Shown in pieces: positions 8,427 through 16,953 of a DNA stretch of 64,000 nt. A model generated the notes under the pieces. That model saw only the letters and a program-made list of their open reading frames with translations. It did not search any database and was not told the origin of the DNA. Each line of letters opens with the position of its first letter. Within the stretch, counting starts at the first letter, position 1. Source of the stretch: Fimbriimonadales bacterium (GTDB lineage Bacteria; Armatimonadota; Fimbriimonadia; Fimbriimonadales; GBS-DC); assembly GCA_025998675.1 (NCBI GenBank), contig AP024673.1, positions 709,221 to 773,220 of the forward strand, given 5' to 3'. Made by a program: the position numbers and the translations under genes.

Positions 8427-8837
8427 GTGGCAGTAAAGCGTATTCGCCTGTGGGCGCTGCTCTTCATCGCCCTGCTCAACAGCGGGGGGATGGGTTACTG
8501 GGTCTGCCACGAGCAGGTTCGGAGCGGCTGCTTCTGGCTGCGGGCGTGCAGCGACGATGTATCCCTCGTGCTGCAGGCGACTCAACCGCCCCTGCCCTCC
8601 AGTACGCCCGCGCTCCAGGCGCGCCCCTGCGACTGCGAGTTCGTCGCGCTCACGGCGCCCGTGCCCGCACCCAGCCAGGCGGACGCGCCTCTCGTGTGGG
8701 CAGACGCGCCGCTTCTACATACCCTGCACGAGCTGTCGGTCGCATACGAACGCCTGCCAATTCCAGCGAACCATTCCCCGCCCCCATCCTCATCATCTAT
8801 CCGTTCCCATCACCTGCGCGCGCCTCCTGTCGCCTGA
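8427..8837 (+). CDS. Small exported protein at the head of the efflux operon
   Basis: About 136 aa from GTG 8427. An N-terminal hydrophobic signal (RLWALLFIALLNSGG) precedes a region with five Cys (CHEQVRSGC, RAC, CDC) and a Pro/Ala-rich low-complexity tail ending near HHLRAPPVA. No family recognised. Small exported proteins with Cys or His often precede metal efflux operons, and 83 bp separate it from the tolC-like gene; a metal-binding role is only a guess. Confidence 0.55.
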   Translation: MAVKRIRLWALLFIALLNSGGMGYWVCHEQVRSGCFWLRACSDDVSLVLQATQPPLPSSTPALQARPCDCEFVALTAPVPAPSQADAPLVWADAPLLHTLHELSVAYERLPIPANHSPPPSSSSIRSHHLRAPPVA

Positions 8838-8920
8838 ACCCCCTGAACGCGCTGTCATAGCGCCCGTTTGTTCTCACAAGCTCCCATCTCAGCACATTTG
8901 GGTTCCAGGTAGGAGGCATT

Positions 8921-10123
8921 ATGAAACGAGTATGGTGGTATCTTACGGTAATAGGCATCTCTGGGCAGGTATATGCCCATTCGGAGACCGAGTCGCAGGT
9001 GATTGCGACGGTGATTACGCATCATCCGCAGGCGCGCGCGTTGCGGCAGGTGGTGGAAAGCGAGTCTCGATTACGGCGCAGCGCGCATGCGCTGCAATCG
9101 CCGACAGTTTTTCTCGCCCCGGAGTTGAGCGCGGGCGGCGTGGGCGAGCAGTTTCTGTTGCATCAGCCGCTGGAGATGAACGGCGCGCGCCGCGCACGGA
9201 TCGAGCGCGCCCATGCCGATTACACGCTCGCCCTCGCGCAGGCGCAGGCGGAACTGAATGACCTGCTGGCGAACGCGCTGGAGGCGTACTACGAGTATCT
9301 CTACCGCGCGCAGATAGCGGCGGTGGCGGAGGACGCGCTACGACTTGCCGAGCAAACCCGCGAGAAAGTGCGCCTGCAGGTAGAGGCAGGCGTGCGGGCA
9401 GGCATCGACCTGATTCAAGCCGAGATTGAGCAGGAGCGTGTGCGTCAGTACGCGCTGTTGCGTCAGGCGGAAGCCGCCATCGCCCGCGAACAGCTGCAGG
9501 CGGCGCTCGGGGGCGTCTCTCCAGAGACCCTGAACGCCGTCGACGCACGCACACCCCCGATGGCGACGCCCTCCCCCGACGATGCGCCTGTCGTGCGCAT
9601 CGAGCGCGCGCGGTTGCAACAGGAGCGGGCGCACATTCAGACGCTTCGGGCAACGGGCGTGCCTGATGTAGGCGTTCAGATACGCATCGAGCGGTTCCGC
9701 GGCGAGCGCACCCGCCCTGCGTTCGGGCTGAGCCTTAGCCTGCCCTTCGTGGACTACGGCGCGCGACAGGAGAGCCTTCGCGCAGCGCAACTGCGGATCG
9801 AGGCGCAACAGGGCTACCTGCGTGCGACGCAACTGCAAGCAAACAGCAACATTCGCGCCGCCGAACAGCGCGCCCAGCAGGCGCGCGCGCGTGCAGAAGC
9901 CTACCGCACGCAAATCCTGCCCAAAGCGCAACAACTCGCCCAGTCCGCCCAGATAGGGCTGGAATCGGGGCAATTTACACTCCTGCAACTGCTGGAGGCG
10001 CAACGCACCGCCCGACAGGTGCAGGAAGAAACCCTGCAGGCGGAGATGGAGTGGAAACTCGCGGAGGTGCAACTCCGCCAGCAGCAGGGAGCATTTGCAG
10101 TCTATCTGGAGGTGAACCGATGA
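8921..10123 (+). CDS. TolC-family outer-membrane efflux protein
   Basis: 400 aa. A signal peptide ends near VYAHS. The remainder is Ala/Gln/Glu-rich amphipathic helix in two internal repeats, as in outer-membrane factors of the TolC/CzcC type. It forms the exit duct of a tripartite pump with the next two genes. A GGAGG site precedes the ATG by 5-6 nt. The stop overlaps the adaptor start (ATGA). Confidence 0.87.
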   Translation: MKRVWWYLTVIGISGQVYAHSETESQVIATVITHHPQARALRQVVESESRLRRSAHALQSPTVFLAPELSAGGVGEQFLLHQPLEMNGARRARIERAHADYTLALAQAQAELNDLLANALEAYYEYLYRAQIAAVAEDALRLAEQTREKVRLQVEAGVRAGIDLIQAEIEQERVRQYALLRQAEAAIAREQLQAALGGVSPETLNAVDARTPPMATPSPDDAPVVRIERARLQQERAHIQTLRATGVPDVGVQIRIERFRGERTRPAFGLSLSLPFVDYGARQESLRAAQLRIEAQQGYLRATQLQANSNIRAAEQRAQQARARAEAYRTQILPKAQQLAQSAQIGLESGQFTLLQLLEAQRTARQVQEETLQAEMEWKLAEVQLRQQQGAFAVYLEVNR

Positions 10124-11682
10124 AAAGCGAAGTTGCAACGCCCCGCCGTTGGACGCGCTGGATCGGCGGCGTGCTCCTGATAGCGCTGGGCGGCGGTCTG
10201 CTGTGGTTGCTCAATCGCCCCGCGATGGAGACGCCCACGGCGGAAACGCCTGAACACGCGCTGCCCGAAACCATCACCCTGTCGCCTGAAAGCCTTCAAC
10301 TGGCGGAACTCTCAATAGAGACGCTTCGCCCGCGCGACCTGATACGCACCCTGCGCCTGTACGGACGCATAGAAGCCCTCCCCGCCAATCAGGTGAATCT
10401 CAACTCGCGCGTGACGGGGCGCGTGCTGGAAATCCGCGCGCAGGTAGGCGATAGGGTGCGTCAGGGGCAGACGCTTGCCGTGCTGGACAGCGAAGAAATC
10501 CATCGTGCGGAGGTCGCTTACGCTCAGGCGAAACGCCAGCTTGCGTTTGCGCGCGCCGAGTTGGAGCGGCGGCGGAAACTCGCGCAGATGGGCGTCTACA
10601 CGCACCCGATGGTGGAGGAGGCGCGCGCCCGTCTGGCGTCCGCCCGCGCGGAGCTGCAAACCGCACAGGCAGAGCAACGCGCCGCCCAAAACGCCGTGCA
10701 AACCGCCCAGGCGCAGCTGGCAAAAGCGAACACCGCGCTCCAGCAGGCGCAGGCTCAGCTTGCCCGCGCCGAACGGCTCCTGCAGGCGCAACTGATTGCC
10801 CGACAGGAGTACGAAACTCTTCAGGCGCAGGCGCGGCAGGCACAGGCGGATGTCGAGATTGCTGAGGCGCACCTGCAATCTGTCCGCGCCGCGCTCCAGT
10901 CCGCCGACGCGCGCCTCGAATCGGCGCAGCAAGCGTTCCAGCTCGCCCAGCAGCAGGCAGAACGCGCCGAGCAGGTCTTTCGCGGGCAGTACCTTGCCAG
11001 CAAGGAGGTCGCCGACGCCGAATCTGCCTACCGAGAGGCGCAACTCGCGCTTGAAGCGGCGCTGGACGAGCTGCGCCTGCTCGGCGGACGCCCGGACGGA
11101 GGACACCTCCTGACCATCCAGGCGCCCCTCAGCGGACGCATCGCCGCGCTGAATGTCACTGTCGGCGAGACGGTAACCCCCGACAAGCCGATGTTCCGTA
11201 TCGTGAACACCGACGCGGTGTGGGCGACCTTCGATCTCTATCCCGACGATTTACCCTATGTACGGGTCGGACAGCGCCTGCGCTTCACCTGCGACGCCAT
11301 CCCCAACAAAACTTTCGAGGCGACCATCCAGCAGATTATGCCTGAAGCGGAAGCGGGCAGTCGCCTCGTACGGGCGCACGGGATGGTGCCAAATCCCGAC
11401 TCGCGCCTGAAGCCGGGCGTCTTCCTGCAGGCGGAGCTGCCCATCGTGCTGCAACGCAACGCGCTGATTGTGCCTGCCGAAGCGGTGCAGACGCTGGAGG
11501 GCAAGCCGCATCTGTTCCTTGCGACCGGGCGCACAGGCGAGTTCACGCTCCGCCCCGTGCTTCTGGGACAGCAGGTCGACAATCAGGTCGTTGTGCGCAG
11601 TGGGGTACAGCCCGGCGAACAGTTCGTCTCGAAGAACGCCTCCCTGCTCACAGGCATGCTGTTTGGAGGAGGTGAGGAGTGA
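10120..11682 (+). CDS. RND efflux periplasmic adaptor (membrane fusion protein)
   Basis: About 520 aa from ATG 10120. One N-terminal membrane anchor, then a split biotinyl-lipoyl domain (VLEIRAQVGDRVRQGQTLAVLDS and IAALNVTVGETVTPDKP) around an unusually long Ala/Gln-rich coiled-coil hairpin of about 230 residues, and C-terminal beta-barrel domains. It bridges the RND pump and the TolC duct in the periplasm. It overlaps both neighbours by 1-4 nt, so the operon is tightly coupled. Confidence 0.9.
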   Translation: MKSEVATPRRWTRWIGGVLLIALGGGLLWLLNRPAMETPTAETPEHALPETITLSPESLQLAELSIETLRPRDLIRTLRLYGRIEALPANQVNLNSRVTGRVLEIRAQVGDRVRQGQTLAVLDSEEIHRAEVAYAQAKRQLAFARAELERRRKLAQMGVYTHPMVEEARARLASARAELQTAQAEQRAAQNAVQTAQAQLAKANTALQQAQAQLARAERLLQAQLIARQEYETLQAQARQAQADVEIAEAHLQSVRAALQSADARLESAQQAFQLAQQQAERAEQVFRGQYLASKEVADAESAYREAQLALEAALDELRLLGGRPDGGHLLTIQAPLSGRIAALNVTVGETVTPDKPMFRIVNTDAVWATFDLYPDDLPYVRVGQRLRFTCDAIPNKTFEATIQQIMPEAEAGSRLVRAHGMVPNPDSRLKPGVFLQAELPIVLQRNALIVPAEAVQTLEGKPHLFLATGRTGEFTLRPVLLGQQVDNQVVVRSGVQPGEQFVSKNASLLTGMLFGGGEE

Positions 11683-14600
11683 TGCTGGAGAGTATCATCC
11701 GCTTTTCGGTGCGCAACCGCGCGGTCGTGTTGATACTGACCCTGTTTCTTGCGGGCGCGGCTATCTATCAGGCGTTCCAGCTGCCGATTGACGCCGTGCC
11801 GGACATCACCAACAAACAGGTGGTGATTAACGCGCTCGCACCTGGGTTAGCCGCGCCTGAGGTGGAGCGCCAGATTACCTTCCCAATCGAGCTGGGGCTG
11901 GCGGGCATCCCCTACCTCAAAGAGACGCGCTCGACCTCCATGTTCGGGCTGTCGCAGGTCACGGTCGTGTTCGAGGATTCGGTAGACCTCTACTTCGCGC
12001 GTCAGCTGGTGAGTGAACGCCTGCAGGCAATCCAGGCGTCGCTGCCGTCTGGGGTACGCGCGGAGATGGGACCCGTCAGCACAGGGCTGGGCGAGCTGGC
12101 GCATATCGAGCTGCGCAACCCGAACCTGTCGCTGATGGAGCGCACGGCGCTGGCAGATTGGGTGGTGCGCCCGCAGCTACTGACCGTGCCGGGACTGGCG
12201 GAGGTCACACGCTGGGGCGGCGACACGCGCCAGTACCTGGTGGAGATTGATCCCCGACGGCTGGAGTCTTACGGTCTGACCCTGCGCGATGTGATGGACG
12301 CGCTGGCGACCAGCAATCAGAACGCAGGGGGCGCATACATCCTGCGCGGCGCGCAGCAGGCGATGGTGCGCGGCGTGGGGCAAATTACCCATCTGGAGGA
12401 CTTGCGCCGCATCGTGCTGACAACCGACGCGGGAACCCCCATCACGCTGGCGCAGGTGGCGTCTGTGCGCGAAGCGCCCGCCGTGCGCTACGGCGCATTC
12501 ACCCAAAACGGCGAGGGAGAGCAGGTCTACATCCTGAGCCTGTTGCTCATCGGCGAGAATGGGCGCGTGGTCGTCCAGCGCGTCAAAGACAAACTGCTCG
12601 CCATCGAGAAGTCGCTCCCCGCAGGCACGAAGCTTATCCCCCATCTGGATCGCTCGAAGCTGGTGAACGGTACCCTGCGCACCGTGCTGCGCAATCTGAC
12701 CGAGGGCGGCTTGCTGGTCATCGTGATGCTGTTCCTGTTCCTGCTGCAGCTGCGCGCTGGGCTGATTGTCAGCAGCGTCATCCCCCTTTCGATGATGGTC
12801 GCCGTGCTGGGCATGCGCCTGTTCGATGTCTCGGCGAACCTAATGAGTCTGGGCGCGATCGACTTCGGGCTGATTGTGGACGGCGCGGTGATTATCGTGG
12901 AGAACACCATTCGGCGCATTTCGGAGGTCGCGCGCGAGGCGTCTGCACCGCTCACCCGCGACGAGATGGAACGGCTGGTGCATGACAGCACGGTGGAGGT
13001 CATCCGCCCTGCGCTGTTCGGGGTGTTCATCATCATCGGCGCGTACATCCCCATCCTGACCCTGTCGGGCGTGGAGGGCAAGATGTTTCGTCCGATGGGG
13101 CTGACGGTCATCTTCGCGTTGCTGGGGGCGATGCTTCTGTCCCTGACCGTTGTGCCCGCGCTGTGCGCCCAGTTCCTCAAGCCGCAGGTGGAGCGTGAGA
13201 ACCGCGTGCTGGAACGGCTGACGCGCCTCTACGAGCGCGTTCTCCGCTGGCATCTCGACAGGCGCGCCCTCACAGTGGCGCTCGCGGTGCTGTTTGTGGC
13301 TGTCTGTTTCAGCCTCTTCCCGCGTCTGGGGAGCGTGTTCGTGCCTGAGCTGAACGAGGGCAACATCGCGATTTCGGGCTTCTATCCCCCCGATACCTCG
13401 CTGGAGGAGGTGGTGCGCCTGTCGGGGCGACTGGAACGCCGCCTGCGCGGGCAGTTCCCCGACGAAATCGCACACATCTTCACCCGCATCGGACGCCCCG
13501 AAGCGGCGACCGACCCGATGCTGAACAATCAGGTCGACATCATGGTCGAACTGCACTCGCCCGAACGCTGGAAGCGCGCCCGCACGAAAGACGCGCTGGT
13601 TGAGCAGGTCGCGCAGGTCGTCGCGCAGATGCCGGGGCTATCGGTCAGCTTCACACAGCCCATCAAAATGCGCATGGACGAGATGATCGAAGGACAGGGA
13701 GTGCGCGCCGACCTGGCGGTGAAGGTCTTCGGACCTGACCTGGCAGAGCTGAATCGGATTGGCAGACGCATCGAAGCGGAGTTGCGCAAGGTACAGGGGG
13801 CGACGGACATCTCGATGGAAACGCTGGAGGGTCTCCCCCAGCTGCAGATTACCCTCGATCGCGAGCGTGCAGCGCGGTATGGCTTGCACGCACAGGATGT
13901 GATGGACGCCATAGAAGCCGCCTTTGGGGGCAAAGTCGCGACAACGGTCGTGCAGGGCAATCAGACTATCGATGTCGCCCTGCGCCTGACGCACGACGCG
14001 CGGGGTACGCCCGACGCTATCGGGCGGCTGCTTCTGCCAACCAGCACGGGCGAGCGTGTGCCGCTGCGTCACATCGCAACTCTGGAGGTGATTGAGGGAC
14101 CCGTGCGCATCAATCGCGAGAACGGGCAGCGTCGGGTGCTGGTGCTGGCGAACGCGCGCGGACGCGATCTGGGCACGGTTGCTGAAGAGGCGCATGCGCG
14201 TATCGCACGCCTCAACCTGCCCGTCGGCTACTGGGTTGAGTACGGCGGCGCGTATGAGCATCTGGTGTCGGGACGCGCGCGGCTCAGCATCGTCGTGCCT
14301 GCGACCTTCGGCGCAATCCTGCTGCTGCTCGTGCTGGCGATGGGCAACATCCGCTATGCGCTGATGGTCTTCACGGCGATTCCCTTCGCGCTTACGGGCG
14401 GCATTCTTGCGCTCTGGGTACGCGGAATGCCCTTTTCGATGTCGGCTGGGGTCGGCTTCATCGCGCTGGGAGGCATCGCGGTGCTGAACGGGCTGGTGAT
14501 GATTACCGCCATCAACCAGCTGCGCCAGCGTGGAACCGTGTGCCGCGAGGCGGTGCTTACGGGCGCACGGCAGCGGATGCGTCCCGTGTTGATGACGGCG

Positions 14601-14810
14601 GCGGTCGCCAGCTTCGGCTTTCTGCCGATGGCGCTCTCGCACGGGATGGGCGCGGAGGTGCAGCGTCCGCTGGCGACTGTGGTCATCGGCGGTCTCATCA
14701 CCAGCACGCTGCTGACGCTAATCGTGCTGCCGACGCTGTATGCGTGGGTGGAAGGCGCACTGGAGCAGCGCCGCATGCGCCGCCTGCAGACCGCGCTGAC
14801 GCAGGAGTAA
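11682..14810 (+). CDS. Heavy-metal efflux RND transporter (CzcA/CusA family)
   Basis: About 1042 aa with 12 predicted membrane helices and two large periplasmic loops. Helix 4 carries the proton-relay signature DFGLIVDGAVIIVEN, the HME-RND pattern with DFG..D..E that resembles the divalent-metal CzcA class rather than CusA. Metal specificity is not proven by sequence. GGAGGTGAGG lies before ATG 11682, which overlaps the adaptor stop; the GTG one codon earlier is possible. Confidence 0.93.
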   Translation: MLESIIRFSVRNRAVVLILTLFLAGAAIYQAFQLPIDAVPDITNKQVVINALAPGLAAPEVERQITFPIELGLAGIPYLKETRSTSMFGLSQVTVVFEDSVDLYFARQLVSERLQAIQASLPSGVRAEMGPVSTGLGELAHIELRNPNLSLMERTALADWVVRPQLLTVPGLAEVTRWGGDTRQYLVEIDPRRLESYGLTLRDVMDALATSNQNAGGAYILRGAQQAMVRGVGQITHLEDLRRIVLTTDAGTPITLAQVASVREAPAVRYGAFTQNGEGEQVYILSLLLIGENGRVVVQRVKDKLLAIEKSLPAGTKLIPHLDRSKLVNGTLRTVLRNLTEGGLLVIVMLFLFLLQLRAGLIVSSVIPLSMMVAVLGMRLFDVSANLMSLGAIDFGLIVDGAVIIVENTIRRISEVAREASAPLTRDEMERLVHDSTVEVIRPALFGVFIIIGAYIPILTLSGVEGKMFRPMGLTVIFALLGAMLLSLTVVPALCAQFLKPQVERENRVLERLTRLYERVLRWHLDRRALTVALAVLFVAVCFSLFPRLGSVFVPELNEGNIAISGFYPPDTSLEEVVRLSGRLERRLRGQFPDEIAHIFTRIGRPEAATDPMLNNQVDIMVELHSPERWKRARTKDALVEQVAQVVAQMPGLSVSFTQPIKMRMDEMIEGQGVRADLAVKVFGPDLAELNRIGRRIEAELRKVQGATDISMETLEGLPQLQITLDRERAARYGLHAQDVMDAIEAAFGGKVATTVVQGNQTIDVALRLTHDARGTPDAIGRLLLPTSTGERVPLRHIATLEVIEGPVRINRENGQRRVLVLANARGRDLGTVAEEAHARIARLNLPVGYWVEYGGAYEHLVSGRARLSIVVPATFGAILLLLVLAMGNIRYALMVFTAIPFALTGGILALWVRGMPFSMSAGVGFIALGGIAVLNGLVMITAINQLRQRGTVCREAVLTGARQRMRPVLMTAAVASFGFLPMALSHGMGAEVQRPLATVVIGGLITSTLLTLIVLPTLYAWVEGALEQRRMRRLQTALTQE

Positions 14811-14817
14811 TCGCCGT

Positions 14818-14967
14818 TCAGGGCAGCAACTGGCTCACCGCAAGCACGGCGTCGGGCGCGAACACGCCCGACTCCAGCAGCGCCTCGAACTCGGAGTACT
14901 TTATTCGGCGGCGCATGGGCAGGCTGGCACGGCGTCGCGCTCTTGGCTCGCTCGCGATGCGGCTCAC
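14818..14967 (-). CDS. Possible small leaderless ORF, 49 aa
   Basis: A GTG-initiated frame: an Arg-rich N-terminus, then RRRIKYSEFEALLESG and a hydrophobic end AVSQLLP. The minus-strand GGTATGAT at 14974-14981 ends 6 nt before the GTG, matching the leaderless promoters of this genome. A homologous segment on the same strand occurs at 15551-15605. It may instead be the remnant of a longer gene. No family recognised. Confidence 0.35.
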   Translation of the reverse strand: MSRIASEPRARRRASLPMRRRIKYSEFEALLESGVFAPDAVLAVSQLLP

Positions 14968-14990
14968 GGGCAAATCATACCGCGCGGGGA
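14951..14990. repeat. Direct repeat left of HicBA
   Basis: Shares CTCACxGGCAAATCxTA and flanking bases with 15561-15605. Read on the minus strand both copies give YDLPVSRI; the five base differences in the RYDLPVSRI codons are all synonymous and the two indels are multiples of three. Confidence 0.6.
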
Positions 14991-15097
14991 TTTTTTCTCA
15001 TTCCATATACGCCCTGAGGTACAATTTGCGCGCCGTGCCGACCCCGCTGTGCGCGTTGCGCAGGGACAATCGGGTAGCCCACAGGCGAGGGAAAACC

Positions 15098-15340
15098 ATG
15101 CGAAGCAAGAAAACGCTTCTCCCATCGAGACGGTATACAGCGGTCATTCTCAAAGAGGATGCCTGGTACATCGCACGCTGCATCGAGCTGGGCGTCACGA
15201 CGCAGGGACGCACACTGGACGAGGCGCGCGCGAACCTGCAGGAAGCCGTCGAACTCTATCTGGAGAGCTTCGGCGAAGAGCTTCCCGACAGCACGCAAGA
15301 GGTGCTGCTGTACCCTCTGGAGGTTTCGATGCATGCCTAA
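15098..15340 (+). CDS. hicB: HicB-family antitoxin
   Basis: 80 aa. The partial RNase-H-like HicB fold is seen as YTAVILKEDAWYIARCIELGVTTQGRTLDEARANLQEAVELYLE. There is no C-terminal DNA-binding HTH or RHH domain, so this is a short HicB that may not autoregulate by itself. It overlaps hicA by 8 nt. Order hicB-hicA is the reverse of the E. coli operon but common elsewhere. Confidence 0.9.
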   Translation: MRSKKTLLPSRRYTAVILKEDAWYIARCIELGVTTQGRTLDEARANLQEAVELYLESFGEELPDSTQEVLLYPLEVSMHA

Positions 15341-15554
15341 ATTGCCCGTACTGTCTGGAAAGGAGCTGGTGCGCGCTCTCCAGCGGGCGGGATTCGAGGT
15401 TGTGCGTCAGAAGGGCAGTCATGTGAGTTTGCGCAAGGGCGACCGCAGAACGGTTGTCCCGTTACACGATGAGCTGGCAAAGGGGACCCTGAGAGACATT
15501 CTGAACCAGTGCGGTCTGACGCGCGAGGAACTGCAGCAGCTCTTGCAGGATTAG
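15333..15554 (+). CDS. hicA: HicA-family mRNA interferase toxin
   Basis: 73 aa. A double-stranded-RNA-binding-like fold with the catalytic His in QKGSHVSLRKGDRRTVVPLHDELAKGTLRDIL. It cleaves mRNA when free of HicB. ATG 15333 lies inside the hicB end, so translation is coupled. The HicBA pair sits between two short homologous repeats. Confidence 0.92.
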   Translation: MPKLPVLSGKELVRALQRAGFEVVRQKGSHVSLRKGDRRTVVPLHDELAKGTLRDILNQCGLTREELQQLLQD

Positions 15555-15560
15555 CGACAT

Positions 15561-15605
15561 CTCGCCGTGATTCGACTCACAGGCAAATCGTATCGCGCAC
15601 GGGGA
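15561..15605. repeat. Direct repeat right of HicBA
   Basis: Second copy of the segment at 14951-14990. On the minus strand it reads RYDLPVSRIT and stops within hicA at 15551. It also places a TACGAT box 6 nt before a GTG, mirroring the left copy. Confidence 0.6.
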
Positions 15606-15624
15606 ACCCTCGCGCGCCGATGGG

Positions 15625-15632
15625 GGTATACT
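15625..15632 (+). promoter_or_regulatory. Extended -10 (GGTATACT) of trmFO, leaderless type
   Basis: The box ends 8 nt before the trmFO ATG and no ribosome-binding site lies between. Confidence 0.65.
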
Positions 15633-15640
15633 GAATCGGT

Positions 15641-16951
15641 ATGCCGCGTGTGACGATTGTCGGCGGCGGGTTCGCAGGAGTCGAGGCGGCGTGGGCGGCG
15701 GCTCGGCTCGGAGTGCCCGTGCGCCTCTACGAAATGCGCCCCAAACGCTCCACACCCGCGCACAAAACAGGCTGGCTCGCCGAGCTGGTCTGCTCCAACT
15801 CCTTCAAGTCGATGTTGCCCACCACCCCGTCGGGACAGCTCAAATGGGAGATGGAGCGGCTCGGTTCGCTGGTTGTGCCCACCGCGCGCGAGTTCGCCGT
15901 GCCCGCAGGCGAGGCGCTCGCCGTCGATCGCGAGGCGTTCGCCAGAGCCATCACCGCGCGCATTGAACTCCACCCGCTGATTGAGGTCGTGCGCGAGGAG
16001 GTCGCCAGCCTGCCCGACGAGCGTCCCCTGATTATCGCGACGGGACCGCTCACCTCCGACGCGCTCGCAAGCGAAATCGCGCGGCTCACGGGCAAGCAGC
16101 ACCTCTACTTCTACGACGCCGTGTCGCCGATTGTAGACGCCAGCACCATCGATTACGATAGGGTCTTTTTCGGCAGTCGGCGCGAAAAGGGCGACCCCGC
16201 CTACATCAACTGCCCCTTCACTAAAGAAGAGTACGAACGCTTCTGGGAGGCGATTGTGTCGGCGGAGTGCGCGCCCCTGCACGAGTTTGAGGAGCCGCGC
16301 TTTTTCGAGGGCTGCACCCCGCTGGAGGAGCTGGCGTCGCGCGGCAAGGACACCCTGCGCTTCGGACCGCTCAAGCCGATTGGGCTGGTTGACCCGCGCA
16401 CAGGCAAGCGTCCCTACGCCGTGCTACAGCTGCGCCCCGAAAACAACGAGCGCACGCTCTACAGCCTCGTCGCGTGCCAGACGCGCATGAAATGGGGCGA
16501 GCAGAAGCGCGTGTTCCGCCTCGTGCCCGGACTGGAGAACGCCGAGTTCGTGCGCTACGGCGTCGTGCATCGGAATACCTATCTCGACTCGCCGCGCCTG
16601 CTGCAGCGCACGCTCCAGTTCTGCGACGACGGCAAACTTTTTTTCGCAGGGCAGCTGGTTGGCGTTGAGGGCTATCTGGAGTCGGCGGCGTCGGGGATTG
16701 TCGCGGGACTGAACGCCGCGCGGATTGCGCTGGGCAAGCCCACCGTTGCGCTCCCGCGCGAAAGCGTGCTTGGCTCCCTGCTGCATTACATCAGCGCCTA
16801 CCCGCACGCGGACTTCCCGCCGATGAACGCAAACTGGGGGCTGCTGCCCGACCCTGAGGACGCGCCCCGCGAGCGCGACCTGCGCCGCCAGCTCAAACTG
16901 CAACGCGCCCGCGACGCGATGGAACGCTTCGCACAGGCGTTGATGCTTTAG
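15641..16951 (+). CDS. trmFO: Folate-dependent tRNA (uracil-54-C5) methyltransferase
   Basis: 436 aa. The FAD-binding GGGFAGVEAA at the N-terminus, YEMRPKRSTPAHKT and ELVCSNSFKS identify TrmFO (GidA-related), which makes ribothymidine at position 54 of tRNA from methylenetetrahydrofolate. The later G-Q-L-V-G-V-E-G-Y-E-S-A-A-S-G FAD motif is also present. Its stop is 2 nt from the convergent aldehyde dehydrogenase stop. Confidence 0.96.
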   Translation: MPRVTIVGGGFAGVEAAWAAARLGVPVRLYEMRPKRSTPAHKTGWLAELVCSNSFKSMLPTTPSGQLKWEMERLGSLVVPTAREFAVPAGEALAVDREAFARAITARIELHPLIEVVREEVASLPDERPLIIATGPLTSDALASEIARLTGKQHLYFYDAVSPIVDASTIDYDRVFFGSRREKGDPAYINCPFTKEEYERFWEAIVSAECAPLHEFEEPRFFEGCTPLEELASRGKDTLRFGPLKPIGLVDPRTGKRPYAVLQLRPENNERTLYSLVACQTRMKWGEQKRVFRLVPGLENAEFVRYGVVHRNTYLDSPRLLQRTLQFCDDGKLFFAGQLVGVEGYLESAASGIVAGLNAARIALGKPTVALPRESVLGSLLHYISAYPHADFPPMNANWGLLPDPEDAPRERDLRRQLKLQRARDAMERFAQALML

Positions 16952-16953
16952 TG

